Below are positions 55,805 through 64,000 of a stretch of DNA of 64,000 nt, one piece after another (within the stretch, counting starts at the first letter, position 1; every line of letters starts with the position of its first letter). Position numbers and translations under genes: made by a program. The notes below the pieces were generated by a model. The model saw only the letters and a list, made by a program, of their open reading frames with translations, had not been told where the DNA came from and searched no databases. Origin of the DNA: Streptomyces armeniacus (lineage in GTDB: Bacteria > Actinomycetota > Actinomycetes > Streptomycetales > Streptomycetaceae); the NCBI RefSeq assembly GCF_003355155.1, contig NZ_CP031320.1, positions 2,584,269 through 2,648,268 of the forward strand, in the 5' to 3' direction.

Positions 55805-56740
55805 GTGCCCGAGCTGCCCGAAGTGGAAGTGGTGCGGCGCGGTCTGGAGCGCTGGGTCAGCGGCCGTACGGTCGACCGGGTCGAGGTGCTGCACCCGCGC
55901 GCCGTACGCCGCCACACCGCAGGGGCGCCGGACTTCGCCGCGGGGCTGGACGGGCATCCGTTCGGCCCCGCGCGGCGCCGCGGCAAGTACCTGTGGCTGC
56001 CGCTGGCCGACACGGGCGCGTCCGTGCTGGCGCACCTGGGGATGAGCGGGCAGCTGCTCGTCCAGCCGGAGTCGGCCCCGGACGAGAAGCACCTGCGCAT
56101 CCGGATCGGCTTCGCCGACGCGGAGGGCACCGAGCTGCGCTTCGTGGACCAACGCACGTTCGGTGGGCTCTCGTTGCACCCGGAAATGCCCGGGAGTGAC
56201 GAAGGGCTGCCGGACGTGATCGCCCACATCGCCCGGGACCCGCTCGACCCCGCCTTCGACGAGGCGGCCTTCCACGCCGCGCTGCGCCGCCGCCGTACGA
56301 CCGTCAAGCGGGCGCTCCTCGACCAGTCGCTGATCAGCGGCGTCGGGAACATCTACGCCGACGAGGCCCTCTGGCGCGCACGGCTGCACTACGAACGCCC
56401 CACGGCCACGCTCACCCGCGCCCGCAGCACCGAACTGCTGGCCCACGTCAGGGACGTGCTCTCGGCGGCGCTGGCCGTCGGCGGCACCAGCTTCGACAGC
56501 CTCTACGTGAACGTGAACGGCGAGTCCGGCTACTTCGCGCGCTCCCTGGACGCGTACGGGCGCGAGGACGAGCCCTGCCGCCGGTGCGGCACACCGATGC
56601 GCCGCCGCCCGTGGATGAACCGCTCCAGCTACTACTGCCCGCGCTGCCAGCGTCCGTTCAGAAGCCGAAGTTCTGCGTCCACCACGGACCGCCCTCGGCG
56701 AAGTGAGCGCCCACACCCATCGTCCGGTAGTCGCAGTTGA
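55805..56740 (+). CDS. mutM: Formamidopyrimidine-DNA glycosylase with an extended C-terminus
   Basis: 311 aa. Removes 8-oxoguanine. GTG 55805 makes mature [14 protein letters not shown] with the catalytic Pro and Glu. HLGMSGQLL near 78, [18 protein letters not shown] near 181 and the zinc finger CRRCGTP ... YYCPRCQ (C-x2-C-x16-C-x2-C) near 260 are all present. The family normally ends soon after the finger; here 27 more residues rich in Arg/Ser run over the 3' end of the opposite-strand CAP-domain gene (83-base overlap). Confidence 0.93.
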   Translation: MPELPEVEVVRRGLERWVSGRTVDRVEVLHPRAVRRHTAGAPDFAAGLDGHPFGPARRRGKYLWLPLADTGASVLAHLGMSGQLLVQPESAPDEKHLRIRIGFADAEGTELRFVDQRTFGGLSLHPEMPGSDEGLPDVIAHIARDPLDPAFDEAAFHAALRRRRTTVKRALLDQSLISGVGNIYADEALWRARLHYERPTATLTRARSTELLAHVRDVLSAALAVGGTSFDSLYVNVNGESGYFARSLDAYGREDEPCRRCGTPMRRRPWMNRSSYYCPRCQRPFRSRSSASTTDRPRRSERPHPSSGSRS

Positions 56741-57560
56741 GAATGTTCGCGCGGTGGCCGGGGCTGTCCATCCAGGAGTCCATCACCGACTGGGCGTTGG
56801 CCTGTCCGCGGGCTATGTTCTCGCCGCCCAGATTGAGTATCCCCGCGGACTTGGCGCGGTCCCAGGGGCTCTTGCCGTCCGGGGTGTTGTGCGAGAAGAA
56901 GCCCCGTACGGCCATGTCCACGCTGTAGTCCCCGGCGAACTCCGCCAGCTTCGCGTCGGCGCGCACCGGCTCGCAGCCCTTCTGGGCGCGCTCCTGGTTG
57001 ACCAGCTTGAGCACCTGCGCCTCGGCGGCCGCCTCCTCGCCGGAGCCACCGGACGGCTTGTCGTCGCGGGGCGTACTCGGCTTCTCCGGCGTCGTACCGC
57101 CGTCGCCGCTCTTGTCGTCGCCACTGCTTCCGCCGCCGGGTCTGGACTTCTCCGGCGACGGGGTGGGCTTGGCCGAGGACTTGTCCTCCTCCGGCGACTT
57201 CGTGGGCTTGGCGGAAGGTGAACGGTCCCGCTTCGCGTCGTCGCCCGGCGTACCGGAGCCGGTGGCCGAGGGCGCCGGCTCGGACGGGCTGCCCTGCGTC
57301 GCGAGGTCCGAGGGCCCGTCGGCGCGCACCCGCTCGCCGGGGTCGCGCGAGTCGCCCACGGTGTAGCCGCCGCCGGGGCCCGGGATCAGCCCGGACGCGA
57401 CGGCCACCGCGCCCATCGCGACCGCCGCCGAAGCGCCCAGCAGCCCGGTCCGTACGGGTGCCGCGCTCCGCTTGCGGTGCGTGCCACGGTGCCGCCCGCC
57501 CTCCGGGGTGTGGACGAGGGGCTCGGAAGGTGCGGGGGTGGCGCGGCGATGGCGGCCCAT
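56658..57560 (-). CDS. Secreted/anchored CAP (SCP/PR1) domain protein
   Basis: 300 aa. ATG 57560 follows GAGGAG. After a basic 35-residue start a hydrophobic stretch ([20 protein letters not shown]) is a signal or anchor. Residues about 75-180 are a Ser/Pro/Lys-rich wall-spanning linker. The C-terminal CAP domain is complete: [69 protein letters not shown] and WWTQNFGF, including the two histidines and two glutamates. Function of bacterial CAP proteins is largely unknown. Its end overlaps mutM. Confidence 0.88.
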   Translation of the reverse strand: MGRHRRATPAPSEPLVHTPEGGRHRGTHRKRSAAPVRTGLLGASAAVAMGAVAVASGLIPGPGGGYTVGDSRDPGERVRADGPSDLATQGSPSEPAPSATGSGTPGDDAKRDRSPSAKPTKSPEEDKSSAKPTPSPEKSRPGGGSSGDDKSGDGGTTPEKPSTPRDDKPSGGSGEEAAAEAQVLKLVNQERAQKGCEPVRADAKLAEFAGDYSVDMAVRGFFSHNTPDGKSPWDRAKSAGILNLGGENIARGQANAQSVMDSWMDSPGHRANILNCDYRTMGVGAHFAEGGPWWTQNFGF

Positions 57561-57692
57561 CTCGGCACTCCTCAGATGCTCGGCAGCGGAGGCTCTCACC
57601 CGTACGAGTGATTCCGTTTGACGCCGGAGACTACGGCATCGAGGGGGAACTCCACGTGCCCGTTGAGGAATTGTCCGGATACGGTGCCTCCC

Positions 57693-58007
57693 ATGTCTGC
57701 GAGTACGAGCCCCGGCACACCGGGAAGCGATCAGCACGTCCGGATGACGGCATGGGTGCGCGGGCGCGTCCAGGGCGTCGGCTTCCGCTGGTTCACGCGC
57801 GCCACCGCGCTGCGCCTCGGCGGCCTGGAGGGCTTCGCCACCAACCTCGGCGACGGCCGGGTGCAGGTCGTGGCCGAGGGCACGCGGGCGCGGTGTGACG
57901 AACTCCTCGACTGGCTGCGTACGGGCGACACGCCAGGGCGGGTCGACGGCGTCACGGAGATCTGGGACGCGCCCCGGGGTGGTTACGACGGGTTCGAGAT
58001 CCGCTGA
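57693..58007 (+). CDS. acyP: Acylphosphatase
   Basis: 104 aa from ATG 57693; ATG 57744 would give the bare 87-residue domain. Hydrolyses acyl phosphates. [20 protein letters not shown] contains catalytic Arg; [13 protein letters not shown] has catalytic Asn. Ends GYDGFEIR as usual. Neither start has a strong ribosome site. Confidence 0.92.
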   Translation: MSASTSPGTPGSDQHVRMTAWVRGRVQGVGFRWFTRATALRLGGLEGFATNLGDGRVQVVAEGTRARCDELLDWLRTGDTPGRVDGVTEIWDAPRGGYDGFEIR

Positions 58008-58345
58008 CGGGCGGCTGATCGGCCGGTGACCAGCAGCTGATCGGCCCGTGTCAGGGAACTGGTTGCCAATTCCGGCCGGCCGTGCAAGGCTGCCGACACA
58101 AGTGATCGACAACGCCCCCGCGGGCGGCACACTCCGGCGATCCGAACCGCCGTCGAGACAGGGCCGCCCGGGCGACCGGGGCGTGATCGTGTTGACCGTC
58201 CATCCATTTGGTGAGACGCTTTGAGCACCCCGCGCACCTTGAAGGTCTGCTTTCGAGAAGGACGTACGGAGCAGGCACCGCGGGTGCGAATCCCTCACGA
58301 CCCACACCGCTACGGTCGGTCACTCATTGTGGAGGACCATCCATC
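58008..58345. other. Intergenic leader before the small coiled-coil gene
   Basis: 338 bases with no gene. A TTGACC box (58193) has no matching -10 at 16-18 bases. GGGTGCGAATCCC at about 58282 resembles a tRNA T-arm, but no acceptor or anticodon stem fits. Confidence 0.45.
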
Positions 58346-58555
58346 ATGGCAAAGGCGCTTCTCGGTTACGTCGGCGGCTCCGACCCCCGAGTCCTCGCCG
58401 AGATGCGACGGCTTCAGCAGCGCGTCCAGGACCTCGAATCCGAGCTCGTACGGATCCAGTCCGAGAACGACGCGCTGTCGGCTGCCGCAGCACGGCACAG
58501 CGACTCGCTGCTCGAAAGCATCGACGTATCCACAGCGGAGCCTGCTCTGACCTGA
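58346..58555 (+). CDS. Small conserved coiled-coil protein
   Basis: 69 aa. ATG 58346 with GTGGAGG 13 bases before. The sequence MAKALLGYVGGSDPRVLAEM is followed by one long helix with heptads (RRLQQRVQDLESELVRIQSE). Such tiny proteins are conserved upstream of smc in Streptomyces; function unknown. A strong terminator follows. Confidence 0.85.
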   Translation: MAKALLGYVGGSDPRVLAEMRRLQQRVQDLESELVRIQSENDALSAAAARHSDSLLESIDVSTAEPALT

Positions 58556-58608
58556 TCTCGCCCTACCGGGCCGGTCAGGTGTTCGCAACGCCAACCGCTC
58601 AGAACCTC

Positions 58609-58630
58609 AAGGGACGCCTCGGCGTCCCTT
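58609..58630 (+). terminator. Terminator after the small coiled-coil gene
   Basis: AAGGGACGC/GCGTCCCTT stem with CTCG loop. Confidence 0.75.
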
Positions 58631-58810
58631 CGTCGTTTCCGCTCCCGGGTTTCCCCTACCGCCGCCTTTGCCTACAGTCCGTCCCCGCGCTGCTTACCGT
58701 CTGATGTGCCCGGCACTCTCTGTGCCGAAACCCAAAAGAACGCCCGGCGCGCGGGGTCACCGAACGCGAGGGCGGCGGCGGCCCGGGGGCGCGAGGTAGA
58801 GTCCGACGGC

Positions 58811-61800
58811 GTGCACCTCAAGAGCCTGACCCTGCGGGGGTTCAAGTCCTTCGCCTCTGCCACCACGCTGCGCTTCGAGCCCGGCATCACGTGCGTGGTC
58901 GGGCCGAACGGCTCCGGCAAGTCCAACGTGGTCGACGCCCTGTCCTGGGTCATGGGCGAGCAGGGTGCCAAGTCGCTGCGCGGCGGCAAGATGGAGGACG
59001 TCATCTTCGCCGGCACGACGGGCCGCCCGCCGCTCGGCCGCGCCGAGGTCTCGCTCACCATCGACAACGCCGACGGCGCGCTGCCCATCGACTACGCCGA
59101 GGTCACCATCACCCGGATCATGTTCCGGAACGGCGGCAGCGAGTATCAGCTCAACGGCGACACCTGCCGGCTCCTCGACATCCAGGAGCTGCTCTCCGAC
59201 TCCGGCATCGGCCGCGAGATGCACGTCATCGTCGGCCAGGGCCAGCTGGACTCCGTACTGCACGCCGACCCGATGGGCCGCCGCGCCTTCATCGAGGAGG
59301 CGGCCGGGGTGCTCAAGCACCGCAAGCGCAAGGAGAAGGCGCTGCGGAAGCTCGACGCGATGCAGGCGAACCTCGCACGCGTCCAGGACCTGACCGACGA
59401 ACTGCGCCGCCAGCTGAAGCCGCTCGGCCGGCAGGCCGCCGTCGCCCGCCGGGCCCAGGTGATCCAGGCCGATCTGCGGGACGCGCGGCTGCGCCTGGTC
59501 GCGGACGACCTCGTGGCGCTGCGGGAGGCGCTGAAGGCGGAGGTCGCCGACGAGGCGGCGCTGAAGGAGCGCAAGGAGGCCGCCGAGGCCCAGCTGAAGG
59601 CGGCGCTCCAGCGGGAGGCCGATCTCGAGCAGCAGGTACGGACGCTGACGCCGCGGCTGCAGCGGGCGCAGCAGACGTGGTACGAGCTCTCCCAGCTCGC
59701 GGAGCGCGTACGCGGCACCGTCAGCCTCGCGGACGCGCGCGTGAAGAGCGCCAACGCGCAGCCCGAGGAGGAGCGGCGCGGGCGCGACCCCGAGGACATG
59801 GAACGCGAGGCGGCGCGCGTACGCGAGCAGGAAGCGGAACTGGAGGCCGCGATCGAGGCGGCCTCGCGGGCACTGGACGACACCGTGTCCCACCGCGCCG
59901 AACTGGAGCGCCGGCTGCAGGACGAGGAGCGCCGTCTGAAGGACGCGGCACGCGCCATCGCCGAGCGCCGCGAGAGCCTGGCGCGGCTCCAGGGGCAGGC
60001 CAACGCGGCCCGCAGCCGGGCCGGTTCGGCGCAGTCCGAGATCGACCGGCTGACGGCGAGCCGCGAGGACGCGGAGCAGCGGTCCGCCGCGGCGCAGCAG
60101 GAGTACGAGGCGCTGCAGGCCGAGGTCGACGGACTGGACGCGGGCGATGAGGAGCTGGCCGGGCAGCACGAGGCCGCCAAGCGCGAACTGGCCGAGGCGG
60201 AGACCGCCCTGGCCGCCGCGAGCGAGGCGGCCACCACGGCCGAACGCGAACGGGCCGCCACCTCCGCCCGGCACGACGCGCTGGCCCTGGGCCTGCGCCG
60301 CAAGGACGGCACCGACGCGCTGCTCGGCGCCCGCGACCGGCTCACCGGCCTGCTCGGCCCGGCGGCCGAACTGCTCACGGTGACACCGGGATACGAGGTC
60401 CCCGTCGCCGCCGCGCTGGGCGCCGCCGCCGACGCCCTCGCGGTGGCCGACCCGGGCACCGCGGCCGACGCGCTGCGCCTCCTGCGCAAGCACGACGCGG
60501 GGCGCGCGGCGCTGCTGCTGGGCGGCGCGCCCGACGACGGTGCGTCCGAGGACGCCGTACGGGCGGACGGGCGGCGCGCGGCGAGCGAACTGGTGGACGG
60601 GCCCGCGTCGCTGCTGCCCGCCGTACGCAGGCTGCTGCGCGGCGTCGTCCTCGTCGGCACGCTGGAGGACGCGGAGCAACTCGTCGCCGCCGAGCCCCGG
60701 CTCGTGGCCGTCACCGCCGAAGGCGACCTGCTCGGCGTCCACTTCGCGCAGGGCGGCTCGGCGGGCGCGCCCAGCATGCTGGAGGCGCAGGCGGCCGTCG
60801 ACGAGGCCGCCGCCGAGCTGGAGGAGCTGGCCGTCCGCTGCGAGGACACCGCGCGCGGTCGTGAGGAGGCGAAGGAGCGGCGCCGTGCCGCCGCCGCGCT
60901 GGTCGAGGAGCTGGGCGCGCGGCGCAGCGTCGCGGACCGGGAGAAGTCGCAGGTGGCCGGCCAGCTGGGGCGCCTCGGCGGCCAGGCCCGCGCGGCGGCG
61001 GGCGAGGCGGAACGGTCGGCCGCGGCCGTGGCCAGGGCCGAGGAGGCGCTCGTACGGGCCACCGAGGAGGCCGAGGAGCTGGCCGAGCGGCTCGCCGTGG
61101 CGGAGGAGGCGCAGGAGGACGAGGCGGAGCCGGACACCGCCGAACGGGACCGGCTCGCGGCCGACGGTGCGAACGCGCGGCAGACGGAGATGGAGGCGCG
61201 CCTTCAGGTCCGTACGCACGAGGAGCGGGCCAAGGGCCTGGCCGGGCGGGCGGATTCGCTGGACCGCGGGGCGCGCGCCGAACGCGAGGCGCGGGCGCGC
61301 GCGGAGCGGCGGCGCGCCCGTATGCGCCACGAGGCGGAGGTCGCGGCGGCGGTGGCGAACGGCACGCGGCAGCTGCTGGCGCACGTCGAGGCGTCGCTGC
61401 TGCGGGCGGAGGAGGAACGGGAGCGGGCCGAGGAGGCCAAGTCCGAGCGCGAGCGGGCGCTGGTCGCCGAGCGCAACCAGGGCCGCGAGCTCAAGGACGA
61501 GCTGGACAAGCTCACCGACTCCGTGCACCGCGGCGAGGTGCTGGGCGCGGAGAAGCGGCTCCGGATCGAGCAGCTGGAGACGAAGGCGCTGGAGGAGCTG
61601 GGCGTCGAACCGGCCGGTCTCATCAGCGAGTACGGCCCGGACCAGCCGGTGCCGCCGTCGCCGCCCGCCGAGGGCGAGGAGCTTCCGGAGGACCCGGAGC
61701 ACCCGCGCAACCAGCCGGTGCCGTTCGTACGGGCGGAGCAGGAGAAGCGGCTGAAGGCGGCCGAGCGCGCGTACCAGAAGCTGGGGAAGATCAACCCGCT

Positions 61801-62374
61801 GGCGCTGGAGGAGTTCGCGGCGCTGGAGGAGCGGCACCAGTTCCTCAGCGAGCAGCTGGAGGATCTGAAGAAGACCCGGGCGGACCTCCTCCAGGTGGTG
61901 AAGGAGGTCGACGAGCGGGTCGAGCAGGTCTTCACGCAGGCGTACCACGACACGGCGCGCGAGTTCGAGGGCGTCTTCTCCCGGCTGTTCCCCGGCGGCG
62001 AGGGCCGGCTGGTCCTCACCGAGCCCGACGACATGCTGACGACCGGCGTCGACGTGGAGGCGCGCCCGCCGGGCAAGAAGGTCAAGCGGCTGTCGCTGCT
62101 GTCCGGCGGGGAGCGGTCGCTGACCGCCGTGGCGCTGCTGGTGTCGATCTTCAAGGCGCGGCCGAGCCCGTTCTATGTGATGGACGAGGTCGAGGCGGCG
62201 CTGGACGACACCAACCTGCAGCGGCTGATCAGGATCATGGAGGAGCTCAAGGACAGCTCCCAGCTCATCGTCATCACGCACCAGAAGCGGACGATGGAGG
62301 TCGGGGACGCGCTGTACGGGGTCTCCATGCAGGGCGACGGCGTCTCGAAGGTCATCAGCCAGCGGCTGAACTGA
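58811..62374 (+). CDS. smc: Chromosome segregation protein SMC
   Basis: 1187 aa. Condensin ATPase that organises and separates chromosomes with ScpA/ScpB. GTG 58811 (MHLKSLTLRGFKSFA). Walker A VGPNGSGKSN at about 30-39; long coiled coil to about 495; hinge region near 497-660 (LLGARDRLTGLLG ... LVAVTAEGDLLGVHFAQGG); second coiled coil; signature LSLLSGGERSLTAVALL near 1094 and Walker B PFYVMDEVEAALDD near 1119. Full length; the Ala/Glu/Arg-rich coils are typical of high-G+C genomes. Confidence 0.97.
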   Translation: MHLKSLTLRGFKSFASATTLRFEPGITCVVGPNGSGKSNVVDALSWVMGEQGAKSLRGGKMEDVIFAGTTGRPPLGRAEVSLTIDNADGALPIDYAEVTITRIMFRNGGSEYQLNGDTCRLLDIQELLSDSGIGREMHVIVGQGQLDSVLHADPMGRRAFIEEAAGVLKHRKRKEKALRKLDAMQANLARVQDLTDELRRQLKPLGRQAAVARRAQVIQADLRDARLRLVADDLVALREALKAEVADEAALKERKEAAEAQLKAALQREADLEQQVRTLTPRLQRAQQTWYELSQLAERVRGTVSLADARVKSANAQPEEERRGRDPEDMEREAARVREQEAELEAAIEAASRALDDTVSHRAELERRLQDEERRLKDAARAIAERRESLARLQGQANAARSRAGSAQSEIDRLTASREDAEQRSAAAQQEYEALQAEVDGLDAGDEELAGQHEAAKRELAEAETALAAASEAATTAERERAATSARHDALALGLRRKDGTDALLGARDRLTGLLGPAAELLTVTPGYEVPVAAALGAAADALAVADPGTAADALRLLRKHDAGRAALLLGGAPDDGASEDAVRADGRRAASELVDGPASLLPAVRRLLRGVVLVGTLEDAEQLVAAEPRLVAVTAEGDLLGVHFAQGGSAGAPSMLEAQAAVDEAAAELEELAVRCEDTARGREEAKERRRAAAALVEELGARRSVADREKSQVAGQLGRLGGQARAAAGEAERSAAAVARAEEALVRATEEAEELAERLAVAEEAQEDEAEPDTAERDRLAADGANARQTEMEARLQVRTHEERAKGLAGRADSLDRGARAEREARARAERRRARMRHEAEVAAAVANGTRQLLAHVEASLLRAEEERERAEEAKSERERALVAERNQGRELKDELDKLTDSVHRGEVLGAEKRLRIEQLETKALEELGVEPAGLISEYGPDQPVPPSPPAEGEELPEDPEHPRNQPVPFVRAEQEKRLKAAERAYQKLGKINPLALEEFAALEERHQFLSEQLEDLKKTRADLLQVVKEVDERVEQVFTQAYHDTAREFEGVFSRLFPGGEGRLVLTEPDDMLTTGVDVEARPPGKKVKRLSLLSGGERSLTAVALLVSIFKARPSPFYVMDEVEAALDDTNLQRLIRIMEELKDSSQLIVITHQKRTMEVGDALYGVSMQGDGVSKVISQRLN

Positions 62375-62453
62375 TACCGCTCAGCTTCACTGAATGAACA
62401 CAACCTGTAGGCGCGCGGGTGGCGTGGGTCTCGAGATGGGTCACGTTCAGCTA

Positions 62454-62481
62454 TTGACTTAGAAACTTGAAGGAATAGTCT
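62454..62481 (+). promoter_or_regulatory. Promoter of the sugar permease
   Basis: TTGACT (62454-62459), 16 bases, TAGTCT (62476-62481), in an A/T-rich stretch. Leader about 115 bases. Confidence 0.6.
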
Positions 62482-62604
62482 CTGCAACGTCGCTTTTACC
62501 TTCAACTGGTGACGGGCTGGCCAGGAGTGGCGCTCCGCCTCCACCAAGCGGAGGTGACACACACCCCCACCCCGGCGCCGCTGCCGGGCACCGCAGGAGC
62601 ACTC

Positions 62605-64000
62605 TTGACCAGCACCACACCACTGGAGCCGGAGGCCGCCCGTGCCGCCCGGCCGCAGCAGCTCAGCCACGTCGTGTTCATCGCCGCCGCCGCGGCCATG
62701 GGCGGCTTCCTCTTCGGCTATGACAGCTCCGTCATCAACGGCGCCGTCGAGGCCATCCGGCACCGCTACGACGTCGGTTCGGAGGCACTGGCCCAGGTGA
62801 TCGCGGCCGCCCTGATCGGCTGCGCCGCCGGCGCCGCGACCGCGGGCCGGCTCGCCGATCGCGTGGGGCGCATCCGCGTGATGCAGCTCGCCTCCGTGCT
62901 CTTCACCATCAGCGCGATCGGCTCCGCCCTGCCCTTCTCGCTCTGGGACCTCGCCATGTGGCGCGTCCTGGGCGGCGTCGCCATCGGCATGGCCTCGGTG
63001 ATCGCGCCGGCGTACATCGCGGAGGTCGCCCCCGCCGCGTACCGCGGCCGTCTCGCCTCCTTCCAGCAGGCCGCCATCGTCATCGGCATCGCCGTCTCAC
63101 AGCTCGTCAACTGGGGCATCCTCAACCTCGCCGACGGCGACCAGCGCGGCACCATCGCCGGCCTGGAGGCGTGGCAGTGGATGCTCGGCGTGATGGTCGT
63201 GCCCGCCGTGCTGTACGGGCTGCTGTCGTTCGCCATACCGGAGTCGCCCCGCTACCTCATCGCCGCCGGGCGCACCACCGAGGCCAAGCGGGTGCTCGCC
63301 GAGGTGGAGGGCACCGGGCAGGACCCCGACGCGCGGGTGGCCGAGATCGAGCGCGCGATGAACAGCGAGCACAAGCCGACGATCCGGGACCTGCTGAGCA
63401 GCCGCTACGGGCTGCTGCCGGTCGTCTGGATCGGCATCGGGCTCTCCGTCTTCCAGCAGCTCGTCGGCATCAACGTGATCTTCTACTACAGCGCGTCGCT
63501 GTGGCAGTCCGTCGGCATCGACCCGTCCGGCTCGTTCTTCTACAGCTTCACGACGTCGATCATCAACATCGTCGGCACCGTCATCGCGGTGCTCCTCGTG
63601 GACCGGATCGGCCGCAAGCCGCTCGTCCTCGTCGGCTCGGTGGGCATGGCGGTGTCACTCGGGCTCGCGGCGTGGGCCTTCTCGTACAAGACCGGGACCG
63701 GCACCGACATCTCGCTGCCGACGCTGCAGGGCAACGTCGCGCTCATCGCCGCCCACGCCTTCGTGCTCTTCTTCGCCCTGTCCTGGGGCGTGGTCGTCTG
63801 GGTGCTCCTGGGCGAGATGTTCCCGAACCGCATCCGCGCCGCCGCCCTCGGCGTCGCCGCCGCGGCGCAGTGGGTCGCCAACTGGCTGATCACCGTGAGC
63901 TTCCCGAGCCTGTCGGACTGGAACCTCTCGGGCGCGTACGTGATCTACACGGTCTTCGCCGTGCTCTCGATCCCCTTCATCCTCAAGTGGGTGCCGGAGA
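62605..64000 (+). CDS. glcP: Glucose-type MFS sugar permease, 3' end beyond window
   Basis: 465 codons visible; no stop before the window edge. TTG 62605 follows AGGAG with a 5-base spacing. Sugar-porter family features: MGGFLFGYDSSVINGAV in helix 1, GRLADRVGRIRVM after helix 2, PESPRYLIAAGR after helix 6, FQQLVGINVIFYYS in helix 7, DRIGRKPLVL in the helix 8-9 loop. By sequence and position after smc it matches the major glucose permease GlcP of S. coelicolor, as I recall. A glucose/H+ symport role is likely. The rest is standard 12-helix topology up to helix 12. Confidence 0.88.
   Translation, partial: MTSTTPLEPEAARAARPQQLSHVVFIAAAAAMGGFLFGYDSSVINGAVEAIRHRYDVGSEALAQVIAAALIGCAAGAATAGRLADRVGRIRVMQLASVLFTISAIGSALPFSLWDLAMWRVLGGVAIGMASVIAPAYIAEVAPAAYRGRLASFQQAAIVIGIAVSQLVNWGILNLADGDQRGTIAGLEAWQWMLGVMVVPAVLYGLLSFAIPESPRYLIAAGRTTEAKRVLAEVEGTGQDPDARVAEIERAMNSEHKPTIRDLLSSRYGLLPVVWIGIGLSVFQQLVGINVIFYYSASLWQSVGIDPSGSFFYSFTTSIINIVGTVIAVLLVDRIGRKPLVLVGSVGMAVSLGLAAWAFSYKTGTGTDISLPTLQGNVALIAAHAFVLFFALSWGVVVWVLLGEMFPNRIRAAALGVAAAAQWVANWLITVSFPSLSDWNLSGAYVIYTVFAVLSIPFILKWVPE

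Noticed and set aside
58260..58310. tRNA-like T-arm (GGGTGCGAATCCC) upstream of the small coiled-coil gene
   Set aside because: No matching acceptor stem, D-arm or anticodon arm could be placed; one T-stem pair is broken.
62375..62604. Extra gene between smc and the permease
   Set aside because: No open frame with a ribosome site; the stretch is A/T-rich and holds the permease promoter.

Overview
The window is very G+C-rich DNA (about 70-75% by eye in most coding lines), with third codon positions almost always G or C, many GTG starts and long intergenic hairpins. Gene content (SsgA-like sporulation protein, Lys/Ala-tailed HU, NdgR-leuCD, a DUF2510 protein, a conservon GTPase remnant, GlcP-type permease) points to a Streptomyces or close relative. 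From memory, the order from gltX through leuCD, hup, gpsA, ddl, thiL, recG, coaD, rnc, mutM and smc to the sugar permease matches the S. coelicolor chromosome core around SCO5547-SCO5578. The hppD/AsnC/ssg block at 25.8-28.3 kb resembles a different part of that chromosome (around SCO2924-2928), so a rearrangement joint lies between them.

Layout. 0-3.2 kb: small and large subunits of a molybdenum hydroxylase. 3.2-7.4 kb: an ESX/WXG100-like trio whose 3' two thirds is visibly less G+C-rich. 7.6-13.4 kb: Tat-exported aldose 1-epimerase, hexapeptide acetyltransferase, FG-GAP protein, MFS transporter. 13.4-14.0 kb: ribbon-helix-helix/Doc toxin-antitoxin pair. 14.1-16.8 kb: LysR regulator, cysteine dioxygenase, YeiH-type sulfate exporter (a sulfur module). 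17.2-22.6 kb: helicase, IclR regulator, Lon-like S16 peptidase, FAD-linked oxidase. 22.7-25.6 kb: TetR and a divergent DrrAB-type exporter around a 59-bp dyad. 25.8-28.3 kb: hppD with divergent AsnC regulator, then an SsgA-like gene. 28.6-29.9 kb: a truncated DUF2510 gene abutting the 3' stub of a conservon GTPase. 30.2-34.5 kb: FAH-family hydrolase, gltX, and a frameshifted receptor kinase with a solute-binding domain. 34.75-35.1 kb: tRNA-Gln and two identical tRNA-Glu genes. 35.2-39.3 kb: ndgR, leuCD, a small conserved gene, hup. 39.3-39.6 kb: a 121-bp tandem repeat. 39.6-58.6 kb: housekeeping genes (cofC, plsC, gpsA, ddlA, thiL, thiD, rpmB, a FakA-like kinase, recG, rsmD, coaD, a Q/Y-rich coiled-coil protein, the yceD-rpmF-rnc-mutM run, a CAP-domain protein, acylphosphatase). 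58.8-64.0 kb: smc and the start of a glucose-type permease that runs off the window.

Most notable observations: the ESX-like locus in which the C-terminal domain of a large WXG protein is duplicated as a separate membrane-anchored gene; the deletion/rearrangement joint at about 29.71 kb; a 4-base duplication that breaks the receptor kinase; a dispersed repeat found mostly as inverted pairs, one of which is a 29-bp perfect hairpin before recG; the 121-bp tandem repeat between hup and cofC; and strong dyads at tetR/ABC, ndgR/leuC and the toxin-antitoxin start. Positions, motifs and base counts were read by eye; no alignments or database searches were run.
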